This document shows positions 52,077 to 59,699 of a stretch of 64,000 nucleotides of DNA, piece by piece. Below the pieces are notes generated by a model that made no database searches, was not told where the DNA came from, and was given only the letters and a program-made list of their open reading frames with translations. Position numbers and translations under genes: made by a program. The DNA lies in assembly GCA_031291305.1 (NCBI GenBank), contig JARLJH010000005.1, forward strand, positions 40,236 to 104,235. The letters are read 5' to 3'. Every line of letters begins with the position of its first letter. The first letter of the stretch is position 1. Origin of the DNA: Rhodoferax sp. Lineage in GTDB: Bacteria; Pseudomonadota; Gammaproteobacteria; Burkholderiales; Burkholderiaceae_C.

Positions 52077-52901
52077 TTACGCAATAGCTGCACCAGTTTG
52101 GCGCACGGCACCGATATGGCCGCGCAGTTCGTGCACCAGGTCACCAAACTCTTGGGTGTAGGTGATGTCCAAGTCCCGCGGACGGGGCAAATCGATCTCG
52201 CGACGCACCACAAAGCGGCCAGGGCTCTTGCTCATGACGTACACGGTGTCGGCCAGAAACACCGACTCGCGCAAGTCGTGCGTGACCAAAATCACGTTGA
52301 ACTTCTGCTCGGTCCACAAGTCGCGCAAGATGCACCACAACTCTTCGCGCGTGAAGGCGTCCAGGGCGCCAAAGGGCTCGTCGAGCAGTAGCATCTTGGG
52401 CTCGTGGATCAGCGCGCGGCAGATGCTGGCGCGCTGCTGCATGCCGCCCGAGAGCTGCCACGGGAACTTGTCCTCATACCCCGCCAAACCCACTTTTTGC
52501 AGCAGGGCTCTAGCGCGCTCCTCGTACTCCTTGCGTTTGGCTTTGAAGTTGCTGCGGTAGGGCTCGACAATTTCCAGCGGCAGCAACACGTTGTCCACCG
52601 TGGTACGCCAAGGCAGCAGGCTGGAGGCCTGAAACGCCATGCCGGAAATTTTCAAAGGCCCGGTCACCGGCTGCTGGTCGATCAGGATCTTGCCCATCGA
52701 CGGCATCTTCAAACCGGTGGCCAGCTTCATGAAGGTGGACTTGCCGCAGCCCGATGGCCCGACGATGGCGATGAACTCACCCTGGCGCACCTTCAGGTCA
52801 ATGGCCTCCACGGCAAACTGGTTTTGCGCCAGCAACTCGTCGTTATAAGCCAGCCAAACGTCCGAGAAGTCGACAAACCAAGGGGCGGGTGTTTTGTTCA
52901 T
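52077..52901 (-). CDS. ABC transporter ATP-binding protein (SsuB/ThiZ type)
   Basis: A 274-residue ATPase. Walker A is GPSGCGKSTFMKLATG, signature LSGGMQQRASICRAL, Walker [13 protein letters not shown], and switch His in LVTHDLRE. It lies 12 bases upstream of the permease gene. The dispersed repeat occupies part of the 152-base gap between it and the binding-protein gene. Confidence 0.92.
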   Translation of the reverse strand: MNKTPAPWFVDFSDVWLAYNDELLAQNQFAVEAIDLKVRQGEFIAIVGPSGCGKSTFMKLATGLKMPSMGKILIDQQPVTGPLKISGMAFQASSLLPWRTTVDNVLLPLEIVEPYRSNFKAKRKEYEERARALLQKVGLAGYEDKFPWQLSGGMQQRASICRALIHEPKMLLLDEPFGALDAFTREELWCILRDLWTEQKFNVILVTHDLRESVFLADTVYVMSKSPGRFVVRREIDLPRPRDLDITYTQEFGDLVHELRGHIGAVRQTGAAIA

Positions 52902-52910
52902 ATTTGTATA

Positions 52911-52972
52911 AGAAATTGGCTTCTAGCCCCTTTTGAATCTAGGCAAGCAGCTATCAATTAGATACAAAACTG
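52911..52972 (-). repeat. Dispersed 60-bp repeat, well-preserved copy
   Basis: On the minus strand: ATTGATAGCTGCTTGCCTAG, ATTCAAAAGGGGCTAGAAGC, CAATTTCTTATACAAA. This copy best shows the consensus: ATAGCTGCTTGC, then GGGCTAGAGGCC, then ATTTCTTATA. It lies inside the operon, between the binding-protein and ATPase genes. Confidence 0.7.
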
Positions 52973-53053
52973 CCTGCCTATGACTCACTGCGTTCTGACT
53001 CTGTGCCCCCAACCTTCATGGCTTCACGCCAGGCGTGGGGCAGGTGTCTGCGC

Positions 53054-54082
53054 CTATTTCTTGGGCAACACGTCCAGCACCGCTTTGCTGGGCAAGAAGC
53101 TGCCATTCCAGATCGCATCCGGATTCACCCGGCTCTTGGTATTGAAGGCGTCAGACACCTGACTGGCCATCAGCGCCAAGCGCGGGCCGTTGACTTGGCC
53201 GAACCCCTCGGCATGGGCGCCGGGGCTGTTGATCACGGTATCAATGGCCAGCTTCAGGCGGCGGGTTTCCAGATCGACATTGACGATGCCGTCACGCGCC
53301 TTCACGTCGGCAATGGCGGCTGCCGGGTTGGCGATCACGTCTTTGGCACCCTTGGCGAAAGCGGCCAAAAACGCCTTGATGGCTTCCGGGTGTTCCTTGA
53401 TGAGCTTGGGCGACGCAATGATGACGTTGCCATACAGCTTGACGCCGTAATCCGGATACGGCAGCACCACCACGTCAGACGCCTTGACGCCACGTGCTTC
53501 CAGGTTCAGCAGGGACGTGAAAGTGAAGCCGGTGATGGCATCCAGATCGCCACGCACCAGCATGGTTTCGCGCAGCGCCGGGTCCATCGCCGTCCAGGTC
53601 ACGCCGGTCACTTTGTTGGCCTTGGCAAAGATCGGGAAAGCGCGGCGACCTGCGTCAAACACCGGCGCACCGAGCTTTTTGCCACTGAGGTCGGCGGGTG
53701 TCTTGATGCCGGATTTTTTCAGCGCCATCACCGAGGCCGGTGTGACGTTGTAGACCATCATCACCGCCACCGGCATGTTCGGCGCATCCGGGTTGTTGGC
53801 CTGGAACTCCATCAGCGCGGCCAGGTCGGCAAAGCCCATGTCGTAGGCGCCCGAGGCGACGCGCGTCACCGTGCCACCCGAGCCGTTGCCCGCATCAATG
53901 CTCACATCAAGTTTGGCGTCCTTGAAATAGCCTTTGGCGGCAGGCGTCAGAAACAGCGCGCTCGGGCCTTCAAAACGCCAGTCGAGCTGAAACTTGATCG
54001 GCGTGGTTTGCGCTTGAGCCTGACCCAGAAAGGACGCTGCAGCCACAACGACTGCGGCTTGAAGAAAACCTCGTTTGAACAT
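53054..54082 (-). CDS. NMT1/ThiY-like ABC substrate-binding protein
   Basis: A 342-residue periplasmic protein with a signal peptide (to GQAQA|QTTP). PIKFQLDWRFEGPSALFLTPAAKGYF is the NMT1/THI5-like opening, followed by GNGSGGTVTRVASGAYDMGFADLAALMEF. Such proteins bind pyrimidines, taurine or related small molecules. The gene sits behind a sigma-54 promoter, with a deaminase and ureD downstream, which favours a nitrogenous base as substrate (inference). Ribosome site GAGG. Confidence 0.85.
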   Translation of the reverse strand: MFKRGFLQAAVVVAAASFLGQAQAQTTPIKFQLDWRFEGPSALFLTPAAKGYFKDAKLDVSIDAGNGSGGTVTRVASGAYDMGFADLAALMEFQANNPDAPNMPVAVMMVYNVTPASVMALKKSGIKTPADLSGKKLGAPVFDAGRRAFPIFAKANKVTGVTWTAMDPALRETMLVRGDLDAITGFTFTSLLNLEARGVKASDVVVLPYPDYGVKLYGNVIIASPKLIKEHPEAIKAFLAAFAKGAKDVIANPAAAIADVKARDGIVNVDLETRRLKLAIDTVINSPGAHAEGFGQVNGPRLALMASQVSDAFNTKSRVNPDAIWNGSFLPSKAVLDVLPKK

Positions 54083-54120
54083 GTGAACCTCGTTAAAGCT
54101 GGTTGAACCCCGTCAACGAA

Positions 54121-54135
54121 GCAATAACGATGCCA
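54121..54135 (-). promoter_or_regulatory. Sigma-54 promoter of the ABC/deaminase/ureD operon
   Basis: Minus strand TGGCATCGTTATTGC: GG (54134-54133) and GC (54122-54121) are exactly 10 bases apart and both half-sites fit TGGCA and TTGC. The predicted start near 54109 leaves a leader of about 27 bases with a ribosome site. Confidence 0.65.
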
Positions 54136-54150
54136 CGCGGCCAATCGGCC

Positions 54151-54591
54151 TCAGGGTCGCAGATACGACCAGCCTTCTTGCTCGCGCCGCATGATCTCAA
54201 CCACGCCCGACGACGCATAGCCAATGGATGGATTCATGTCGGCCTTGGTCAGCTTTTTGGCGGCCATGGTGTTTTCACACGCGGCCACCTGAACACCTGA
54301 CTTGACTGCTTCGCTGACCCGATCAGCCACGGAAGAATCAGCGGTGAGCATGTCGATGCCCGGACCAAAGGCCACGATCTCGATCTTGACCTTGTCAGCG
54401 CCCAGATCATGCTGCGCGTTCCTGGCATTGTTGAGTGCCAGGTTCCATTTGGCGGCATCGCCGTCGCTGACCTGGATCACCAGCTTGGATGGCGTCGCGG
54501 TGTTGGCGCTGGCTGCCATGTTGGCGCAGCCGGTGGCCAAAAAGGTGCCGCCCAACAAGGCCAGCGCGAGCGCGTAAGTTCTGCGATTCAT
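54151..54591 (-). CDS. DsrE-like lipoprotein
   Basis: A 146-residue protein with a lipoprotein signal (LALLGGTFLATGC, Cys22). The mature part KLVIQVSDGDAAKWNLALNN, then DLGADKVKIEIVAFGPGIDML and VQVAACENTM resembles the DsrE/DsrF-like fold found in secreted forms in Burkholderiales. Sulfur chemistry is not established for this group. It is upstream of the ABC unit; the sigma-54 promoter lies just past its stop. Confidence 0.7.
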   Translation of the reverse strand: MNRRTYALALALLGGTFLATGCANMAASANTATPSKLVIQVSDGDAAKWNLALNNARNAQHDLGADKVKIEIVAFGPGIDMLTADSSVADRVSEAVKSGVQVAACENTMAAKKLTKADMNPSIGYASSGVVEIMRREQEGWSYLRP

Positions 54592-54651
54592 GGGGTTTGT
54601 CTCCGTCGTTTTAATGGTCGATGCGTTGCCGCACGGTGCGCCTTGGTAGCG

Positions 54652-54724
54652 TCACAGCGCGGATATTAGCCGCGACAGATAAAGCCCCTTTACCTTGTCG
54701 GGGGATCCTCGCGCCCAATCCGCA
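54652..54724 (-). pseudogene. Possible 3' remnant of a VF530-family gene
   Basis: A minus-strand frame ends WARGSPDKVKGLYLSRLI and a stop, resembling the VF530 end [14 protein letters not shown] (intact copy at 22896-23189) with a 9-base insertion. Short and diverged; may be chance. Confidence 0.35.
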
Positions 54725-54862
54725 TGCCCATCACCACCAACGCCGCAGCCGCAAACGCCCCCTGTAAAACGTGAACACTGCGCCATAGCTGTCCCACAAC
54801 CACCCCGCCACGCCACCGGCCAGCAGCAAGGCCAAACCGCTGAGCAAATTAAGAAAGCCGAA
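54725..54862 (-). pseudogene. 3' fragment of an MFS transporter gene
   Basis: Residues FGFLNLLSGLALLLAGGV and AGWLWDSYGAVFTFYRG match the C-terminal part of the intact MFS protein at 59700-60896 (YGFFNLLSGLAMLLASGV, AGWLWDSFGAAFTFYGG). At DNA level the two stretches look roughly 85 percent alike. A shift at a run of five G leads into a hydrophobic tail (GAFAAAALVVMGMRIGRED). Similarity stops abruptly at about 54863, where AT-rich DNA begins. Confidence 0.7.
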
Positions 54863-54967
54863 GGAATGAAGGAAATCATTCACTTTTTCCTTCAAATCCG
54901 AGCATAGGTAATTAAGGCAAAGTAAGATACAACAACATTGAGAGACCATGCACAAATCATTTCAAAT

Positions 54968-55912
54968 ATGACCCAAACAAACATCACAAGCCAACTTGTT
55001 GCATTTCAAGGTTATATATCTGCCTGTCAAAAAAGCTATGCGAAGTGCATCGATGTAGTGGAACATCAACATTCAATTGCTGGTATGGATGCGACCATGC
55101 GTCTGCATCACCTGAAATTCGATGGAAACGGACAACCAATGATTGCTGCATTAGCAGAAACTTTATATGGTCACATCATTGATTATTGCCTCTCGGTACG
55201 AAACCGTGCTACGCCACTCACTTCGATAGAAGCAGCAAAGCTAACAAAAGAAGCAAGAAAACTCTTTATTCATCCAACCAATACTTTAGCTAGTCCTGAC
55301 ACAACTGGAGAAGCGGGAGAAATATTGCTCTACTTTCTTCTGGAATCAGTCCTTGGCGTACCGCAAATTGTTGCCAAAATGGAACTAAAAACGAACCCTA
55401 ATGACGAACTGAAGGGGTCTGATGGAATTCACATGTGTTGGAACGAACAGGATGAGCGTGTAGACTTGTTCTTCGGTGAAGCGAAGCTATACCAAGATGT
55501 TGGTGGCGCAATAACATCAGCACTGAGAAGTATAGATACATTTCACGATAATGGCATGCAACAGCATGAGTTTTCAATGGTCACCAAGCACTTCAAATAT
55601 ACCGATGTGAATGTAAAAGCCGCAGTTACTCAACTATTGGAATTTGGAGCACCTACTGGTGACATTCGAATTAATCATGCGTGTTTGATTGGCTATGACT
55701 GGAGGGAGTACGGAAATCTCCCAAAAATGGCAACCTCAGTATTGACGGATGAATTTAGGAAGCGGTACTTGGCTGACAGTCAAAGACTACACGAACACCT
55801 TCAAAAACGATTTGATACCTTTCAGAAAAAACATCTTCGATTCGAAGTGTTTTTTATTCCCTTTCCTACGGTCCAAGATTTCCGGGATGCCTTCAACAAG
55901 GCTCTAAATTAA
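54968..55912 (+). CDS. hamA: Hachiman antiphage system nuclease-like protein HamA (DUF1837)
   Basis: A 314-residue protein of the DUF1837 family, the effector of Hachiman defence. A PD-(D/E)xK-like set is visible: GEAGE (E115, E118), D152 in LKGSDGIHM, and E171-A-K173 in LFFGEAKLY. In studied Hachiman systems HamA forms a complex with the helicase HamB and degrades DNA when HamB senses damage or infection. The start is uncertain (ATG at 54968 or TTG at 54938; no clear ribosome site). Much more AT-rich than the rest of the window. hamB follows 12 bases later. Confidence 0.85.
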   Translation: MTQTNITSQLVAFQGYISACQKSYAKCIDVVEHQHSIAGMDATMRLHHLKFDGNGQPMIAALAETLYGHIIDYCLSVRNRATPLTSIEAAKLTKEARKLFIHPTNTLASPDTTGEAGEILLYFLLESVLGVPQIVAKMELKTNPNDELKGSDGIHMCWNEQDERVDLFFGEAKLYQDVGGAITSALRSIDTFHDNGMQQHEFSMVTKHFKYTDVNVKAAVTQLLEFGAPTGDIRINHACLIGYDWREYGNLPKMATSVLTDEFRKRYLADSQRLHEHLQKRFDTFQKKHLRFEVFFIPFPTVQDFRDAFNKALN

Positions 55913-55924
55913 AGGAAAAAGCAG

Positions 55925-58489
55925 ATGTCTGACGTGAGCTATTTGACAAGACCCGAATTGCCAAAATTTCATGACCTATACAGGAAAATGCTCCGTAACG
56001 ACATCAATGAACAACTGCCGGGAATAGCATTAGTTGAATCTGATCCGATTACGGAGGGAGAAATTCGATTGCTTGTTGGCTATGCATCCATGCTTTCCAC
56101 TTCGTCAGAAGCAATTGATCGAGCACAAGCCTATGAGATTGCTACTCGCTTGATTGAGATAGAGGGAACGAGCAGCTCCAGCCTAGTGTCCGTTGCCGAT
56201 ATTGTCTTGTCACGTATTGGCAATTTTCCTGGAAGAAGTCTTCTGCGTGACAGATACACATCGTCTCCAGATACGGCACCGCATGCACCGTATCGGTTGT
56301 GGTTAGAACGTGCTACACGTGAAATTGAGAATTCGGTAACTCATTTCGAGGGCAATGAAATCGCATTAACCGACTTCCAATATAGGCTGTTCGATGCACT
56401 GGATCAGTCATCATCCGTGAGCGTTTCGGCCCCCACCTCGGCAGGAAAATCTTTTGTTATGGGGTTGGATTTGATCAGGCGGTTGCGCAAGGGCGACCCG
56501 AGCGGCCCGGCTTGCGTTGTCTATCTGGTGCCTACCAGAGCACTAATCAGGGAGGTTTCCTCAAAACTACGCGAGCACCTGCGGAAAGCAAGGCTTGAAA
56601 CTGTACCGGTACGTTCTGTTCCGTTTCCTGTCGACAAAGAAAAAGCTCAACAAGGGGCCGTCTATGTATTGACCCAAGAACGATTGATGAGCCTGCTGCA
56701 TTCTGCTCATGGAAAGCCCTGGGTTACGACTCTAGTGGTAGATGAAGCGCAGGGGATACAAGATGACAGCCGTGGAATTATTCTTCAGAGCTCTATAGAG
56801 GCGGTGCTGCGGTTTTTCCCGGGTGCGGAAATTTTCTTCGCTAGCCCCCTAATCAAGAATCCAGAATACCTCCTATCGCTGTTTGGTCGATTTCAAGGAG
56901 AAGTTTCATTCGTAGAGACACTGTCTCCAGTATCACAAAATCTTATATTGGTATCACAGGTCCAGAATAAAAAAAACAGAGCCAAATTTGAAATTCTTCT
57001 TCAAAACGAACACCTTGATCTTGGAATTAGAGACTTAGGATTTCCATTTCGTGGTAGCAAGTTCACACAGCAATCAGACTTAGCTAGAGCTGTAACCCGA
57101 GATGACGAAGCCACAATCCTTTTTGCAAACGGGGCTGCATACACTGAAAGCCTGGCTGAAGCACTTATCAATGGGCAGTCAGAACCCACCTATCTCGATC
57201 CGAGAATTGTAGAATTTATTGAGTTTCTCCGAACTGAAATTCACCCGGAGTATCCATTGATTAAGATGCTTCCTCATGGCGTAGCTTTCCACTATGGTGA
57301 TATGCCAGCCATTGTTCGAGCCAGAGTCGAAGATCTATTCAAGGAAGGCATACTTAGATTTGTTTGCTGTACGAGCACTTTGCTTCAAGGTGTAAATCTA
57401 CCTGCACGCCACATTATTATTGAAAACCCAAAGCGAGGGTCGGGAAACTCAATGAAGCGTAGTGACTTCTTGAATCTTTCTGGCAGAGCTGGAAGGTTGT
57501 TGCACGAGTTTCATGGAAACATTTGGTGCTTACGCCCTACTGAATGGGAAGAACAATGTTATGAGGGAGAGCTGCTACAGGATATTCGCTCGGCCATGAG
57601 CGAAGCAATGGCCGATGGTGGATCAACCATACAACGCTTGCTTTCTGATGAGGCAAAACCAGATGAGGTGGACATGGCTGAGGCGGCTTTTGGAAAGGTC
57701 GTCAACGATTTTATTGCAACCGGCAACAGTCTTGTGAACTCTGAGTTCAGAACTGAACAAAATGAAGCTGCGCTGGCGCTGACTGAAAAGAAGTGTCAGG
57801 AAATTAAAATCACGCTACCCATTGAAGTTCTAGATGCCAATCGTGCCGTTAGACCTGATCGTTTGCAGTCGCTTTATGACTATATGAAGGCGGTGCTTGA
57901 TCCGACAACTCTGCTACCAATAAAGCCAGGTTTAACGAACTCCAATCAACGAATGAAAGAAATCATTAAAGTATTACAAGAAAAACTTGCTAACATTCAT
58001 AATGAGAGCTATATTTTTTATAATGTTTTGGCGTGCAAATGGATTTATAATGCACCTCTAAGAAAAATTATCGCAGAGCATATTGATTATCTCAGAAAAG
58101 AAAAATACGACACGCGAAAAACATCAGCAATCATTAGGGAGTTATTGCATACACTAGAAAAAGATATACGTTACCGACTGGTTAAGTATTTTATTGCCTA
58201 CACCAGTATTCTAGCGCTAGTGCTTCATGAGAGAAATAATGCCGATGCAGCAGAGGCCATTGAGCCATTTCACATATATCTCGAATGTGGCGCTTCTGAT
58301 CGAATCGCATTGAATCTAATTACTCTTGGATTTTCTAGAGTAACGGCAATTGCCCTCCATGACAAAGTAGCATTTCCCGTCGATGCAACTCCAGAAGAGT
58401 GTCTAGCTAAATTAGGGCAGATAAACATCGAACATCTCAATATCTCTAAGCTATGTATTAGAGAGGTTCGCGAACTGGTGGGACGCTAA
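55925..58489 (+). CDS. hamB: Hachiman helicase HamB
   Basis: An 854-residue superfamily 2 DEAD/DEAH-type helicase. Walker A is APTSAGKSF (169-177), motif II is VVDEAQ near 271, motif Ia includes LVPTRALIREVSS, and motif VI region is LSGRAGRLLHEF near 518. The C-terminal 300 residues are helical and Lys/Asn-rich. Preceded by AAAGGAAAAA at good spacing. Adjacent to hamA and equally AT-rich, the pair makes a complete two-gene Hachiman locus. Confidence 0.88.
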   Translation: MSDVSYLTRPELPKFHDLYRKMLRNDINEQLPGIALVESDPITEGEIRLLVGYASMLSTSSEAIDRAQAYEIATRLIEIEGTSSSSLVSVADIVLSRIGNFPGRSLLRDRYTSSPDTAPHAPYRLWLERATREIENSVTHFEGNEIALTDFQYRLFDALDQSSSVSVSAPTSAGKSFVMGLDLIRRLRKGDPSGPACVVYLVPTRALIREVSSKLREHLRKARLETVPVRSVPFPVDKEKAQQGAVYVLTQERLMSLLHSAHGKPWVTTLVVDEAQGIQDDSRGIILQSSIEAVLRFFPGAEIFFASPLIKNPEYLLSLFGRFQGEVSFVETLSPVSQNLILVSQVQNKKNRAKFEILLQNEHLDLGIRDLGFPFRGSKFTQQSDLARAVTRDDEATILFANGAAYTESLAEALINGQSEPTYLDPRIVEFIEFLRTEIHPEYPLIKMLPHGVAFHYGDMPAIVRARVEDLFKEGILRFVCCTSTLLQGVNLPARHIIIENPKRGSGNSMKRSDFLNLSGRAGRLLHEFHGNIWCLRPTEWEEQCYEGELLQDIRSAMSEAMADGGSTIQRLLSDEAKPDEVDMAEAAFGKVVNDFIATGNSLVNSEFRTEQNEAALALTEKKCQEIKITLPIEVLDANRAVRPDRLQSLYDYMKAVLDPTTLLPIKPGLTNSNQRMKEIIKVLQEKLANIHNESYIFYNVLACKWIYNAPLRKIIAEHIDYLRKEKYDTRKTSAIIRELLHTLEKDIRYRLVKYFIAYTSILALVLHERNNADAAEAIEPFHIYLECGASDRIALNLITLGFSRVTAIALHDKVAFPVDATPEECLAKLGQINIEHLNISKLCIREVRELVGR

Positions 58490-58567
58490 TTTAAATAGAT
58501 ATTGATAATACAAACATGGATAGCCAAGAGCGATGAATAATAGGTTGCGTACCCTTTTGCCCAATCT

Positions 58568-59629
58568 CTACCCCTCTAGCCCTGCCTCCACAGCAACTTT
58601 CAGGCGCTGCTCAAAATCGTATTGCGGATACCTCAAGACCATGGCTTTAAAACCTTGATCCAGGCGGCGACGCCAACCTAGCCCGTTTTCAATGACCTTG
58701 CTCCAAAGTACGCCCATTTGCACCTCATCGTGGGTTAGCAAGTAGTCCATCAACGCCGCCGCCTGATGCACATCCTTGACAGCTTTTGTGCGTTGCTCTT
58801 GTGATCTTTCACCGTAGACAAGGAGCTTGTGGATGGCGTAGCGCTCAGGCCTCGGCAGGTTCACCACTATCGGACCGCTTTTGGCCACCAGGGTGCAGCG
58901 CATGGGGTCTTCCAGTGACAACTCCATAAACCGCAAGGGCTGCATCGTTAACCCCAGGCGAGCGATGTGTACGGGCGCATCTTCAGTGCGACCTCTGGAG
59001 GTGAGAAAGTCCAGATCAAAGTCCGGCTCATCGGCTTTTCTGAACGAGGTCTTACTGTTATTGGGCACAAACCCCATCTTCAACGAATCAATGGCAGCGG
59101 TGGCATCGATCGTCAAACTCTCCGGAAGGGCCAGCGACACATTGCGCCCCGCGTGTGCAAAATCCAGATCCAAGGTGGCCGCACCACCTGTCCACAGTAC
59201 GCCAAACAAATTCTGGTAGGCCAAAAATGCATGCGTGCCCACCAGAATGCCTCCGGCAGAAAACAGGCCACTGGCCGCCAGCCGACCAATCACCCGCGCA
59301 TGTTTGGCGGGTATTTCCGCGCAGCCGAGTTCGATGGCGGCTCGGGTGAGCTGTACCAGATGCTGCCTGGCTTGTTTGGCCACCGGGTTGGCATGGTACT
59401 GGATCAAGGCTCGGGTGGCCTCGTCATCCGGACCGACATAGGACTGCGCAAGCCGCCCGTCAGGCGTCTTTAGCTGGTAGTACCAGTATTGGCGCCCCGC
59501 GACTGCTTTTTTGGCAAAACCACCAGGTACATCTGCAATGCTGCGCGCCAAGTCAGCTTGGCGGGCAGCGGTATCCAGACCGGCAAAGGCGGTTTGTGTG
59601 GCCAGTGGGAATTCTGTGTAGAGCGACAT
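58568..59629 (-). CDS. GSU2403-type nucleotidyltransferase-fold protein
   Basis: A 353-residue protein. Central LFSAGGILVGTHAFLAYQN, then ATLDLDFAH, then DFDLDFLTSRGR fits the NTP_transf_8 (GSU2403) family with paired Asp motifs of a minimal nucleotidyltransferase fold, the superfamily that also holds AbiEii and MenT toxins. The N-terminus has YWYYQLKTPDGRLAQSYVGPD. Activity is unknown. Codon use is GC-rich, unlike the adjacent hamAB. A palindrome sits directly before its start. Convergent with hamB. Confidence 0.75.
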   Translation of the reverse strand: MSLYTEFPLATQTAFAGLDTAARQADLARSIADVPGGFAKKAVAGRQYWYYQLKTPDGRLAQSYVGPDDEATRALIQYHANPVAKQARQHLVQLTRAAIELGCAEIPAKHARVIGRLAASGLFSAGGILVGTHAFLAYQNLFGVLWTGGAATLDLDFAHAGRNVSLALPESLTIDATAAIDSLKMGFVPNNSKTSFRKADEPDFDLDFLTSRGRTEDAPVHIARLGLTMQPLRFMELSLEDPMRCTLVAKSGPIVVNLPRPERYAIHKLLVYGERSQEQRTKAVKDVHQAAALMDYLLTHDEVQMGVLWSKVIENGLGWRRRLDQGFKAMVLRYPQYDFEQRLKVAVEAGLEG

Positions 59630-59630
59630 T

Positions 59631-59659
59631 TATACTACCTAAAATTATTTGGTAGTATA
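59631..59659 (-). promoter_or_regulatory. Palindrome overlapping the ribosome site of the nucleotidyltransferase gene
   Basis: TATACTACC (59631-59639), 11-base AT-rich spacer, GGTAGTATA (59651-59659), perfect arms. On the minus strand the arm nearest the gene contains AGGTAG, the likely ribosome site, one base before the end and start codon region. It could be a protein operator or an RNA hairpin hiding the ribosome site. Confidence 0.65.
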
Positions 59660-59699
59660 TATCGCTGCACCTGCAAAACTTGCCGCATGCGATGGCAAG

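Noticed and set aside
58568-59629. Third component of the Hachiman system
   Set aside because: It is on the opposite strand, convergent, GC-rich unlike hamAB, and Hachiman systems are normally two genes.
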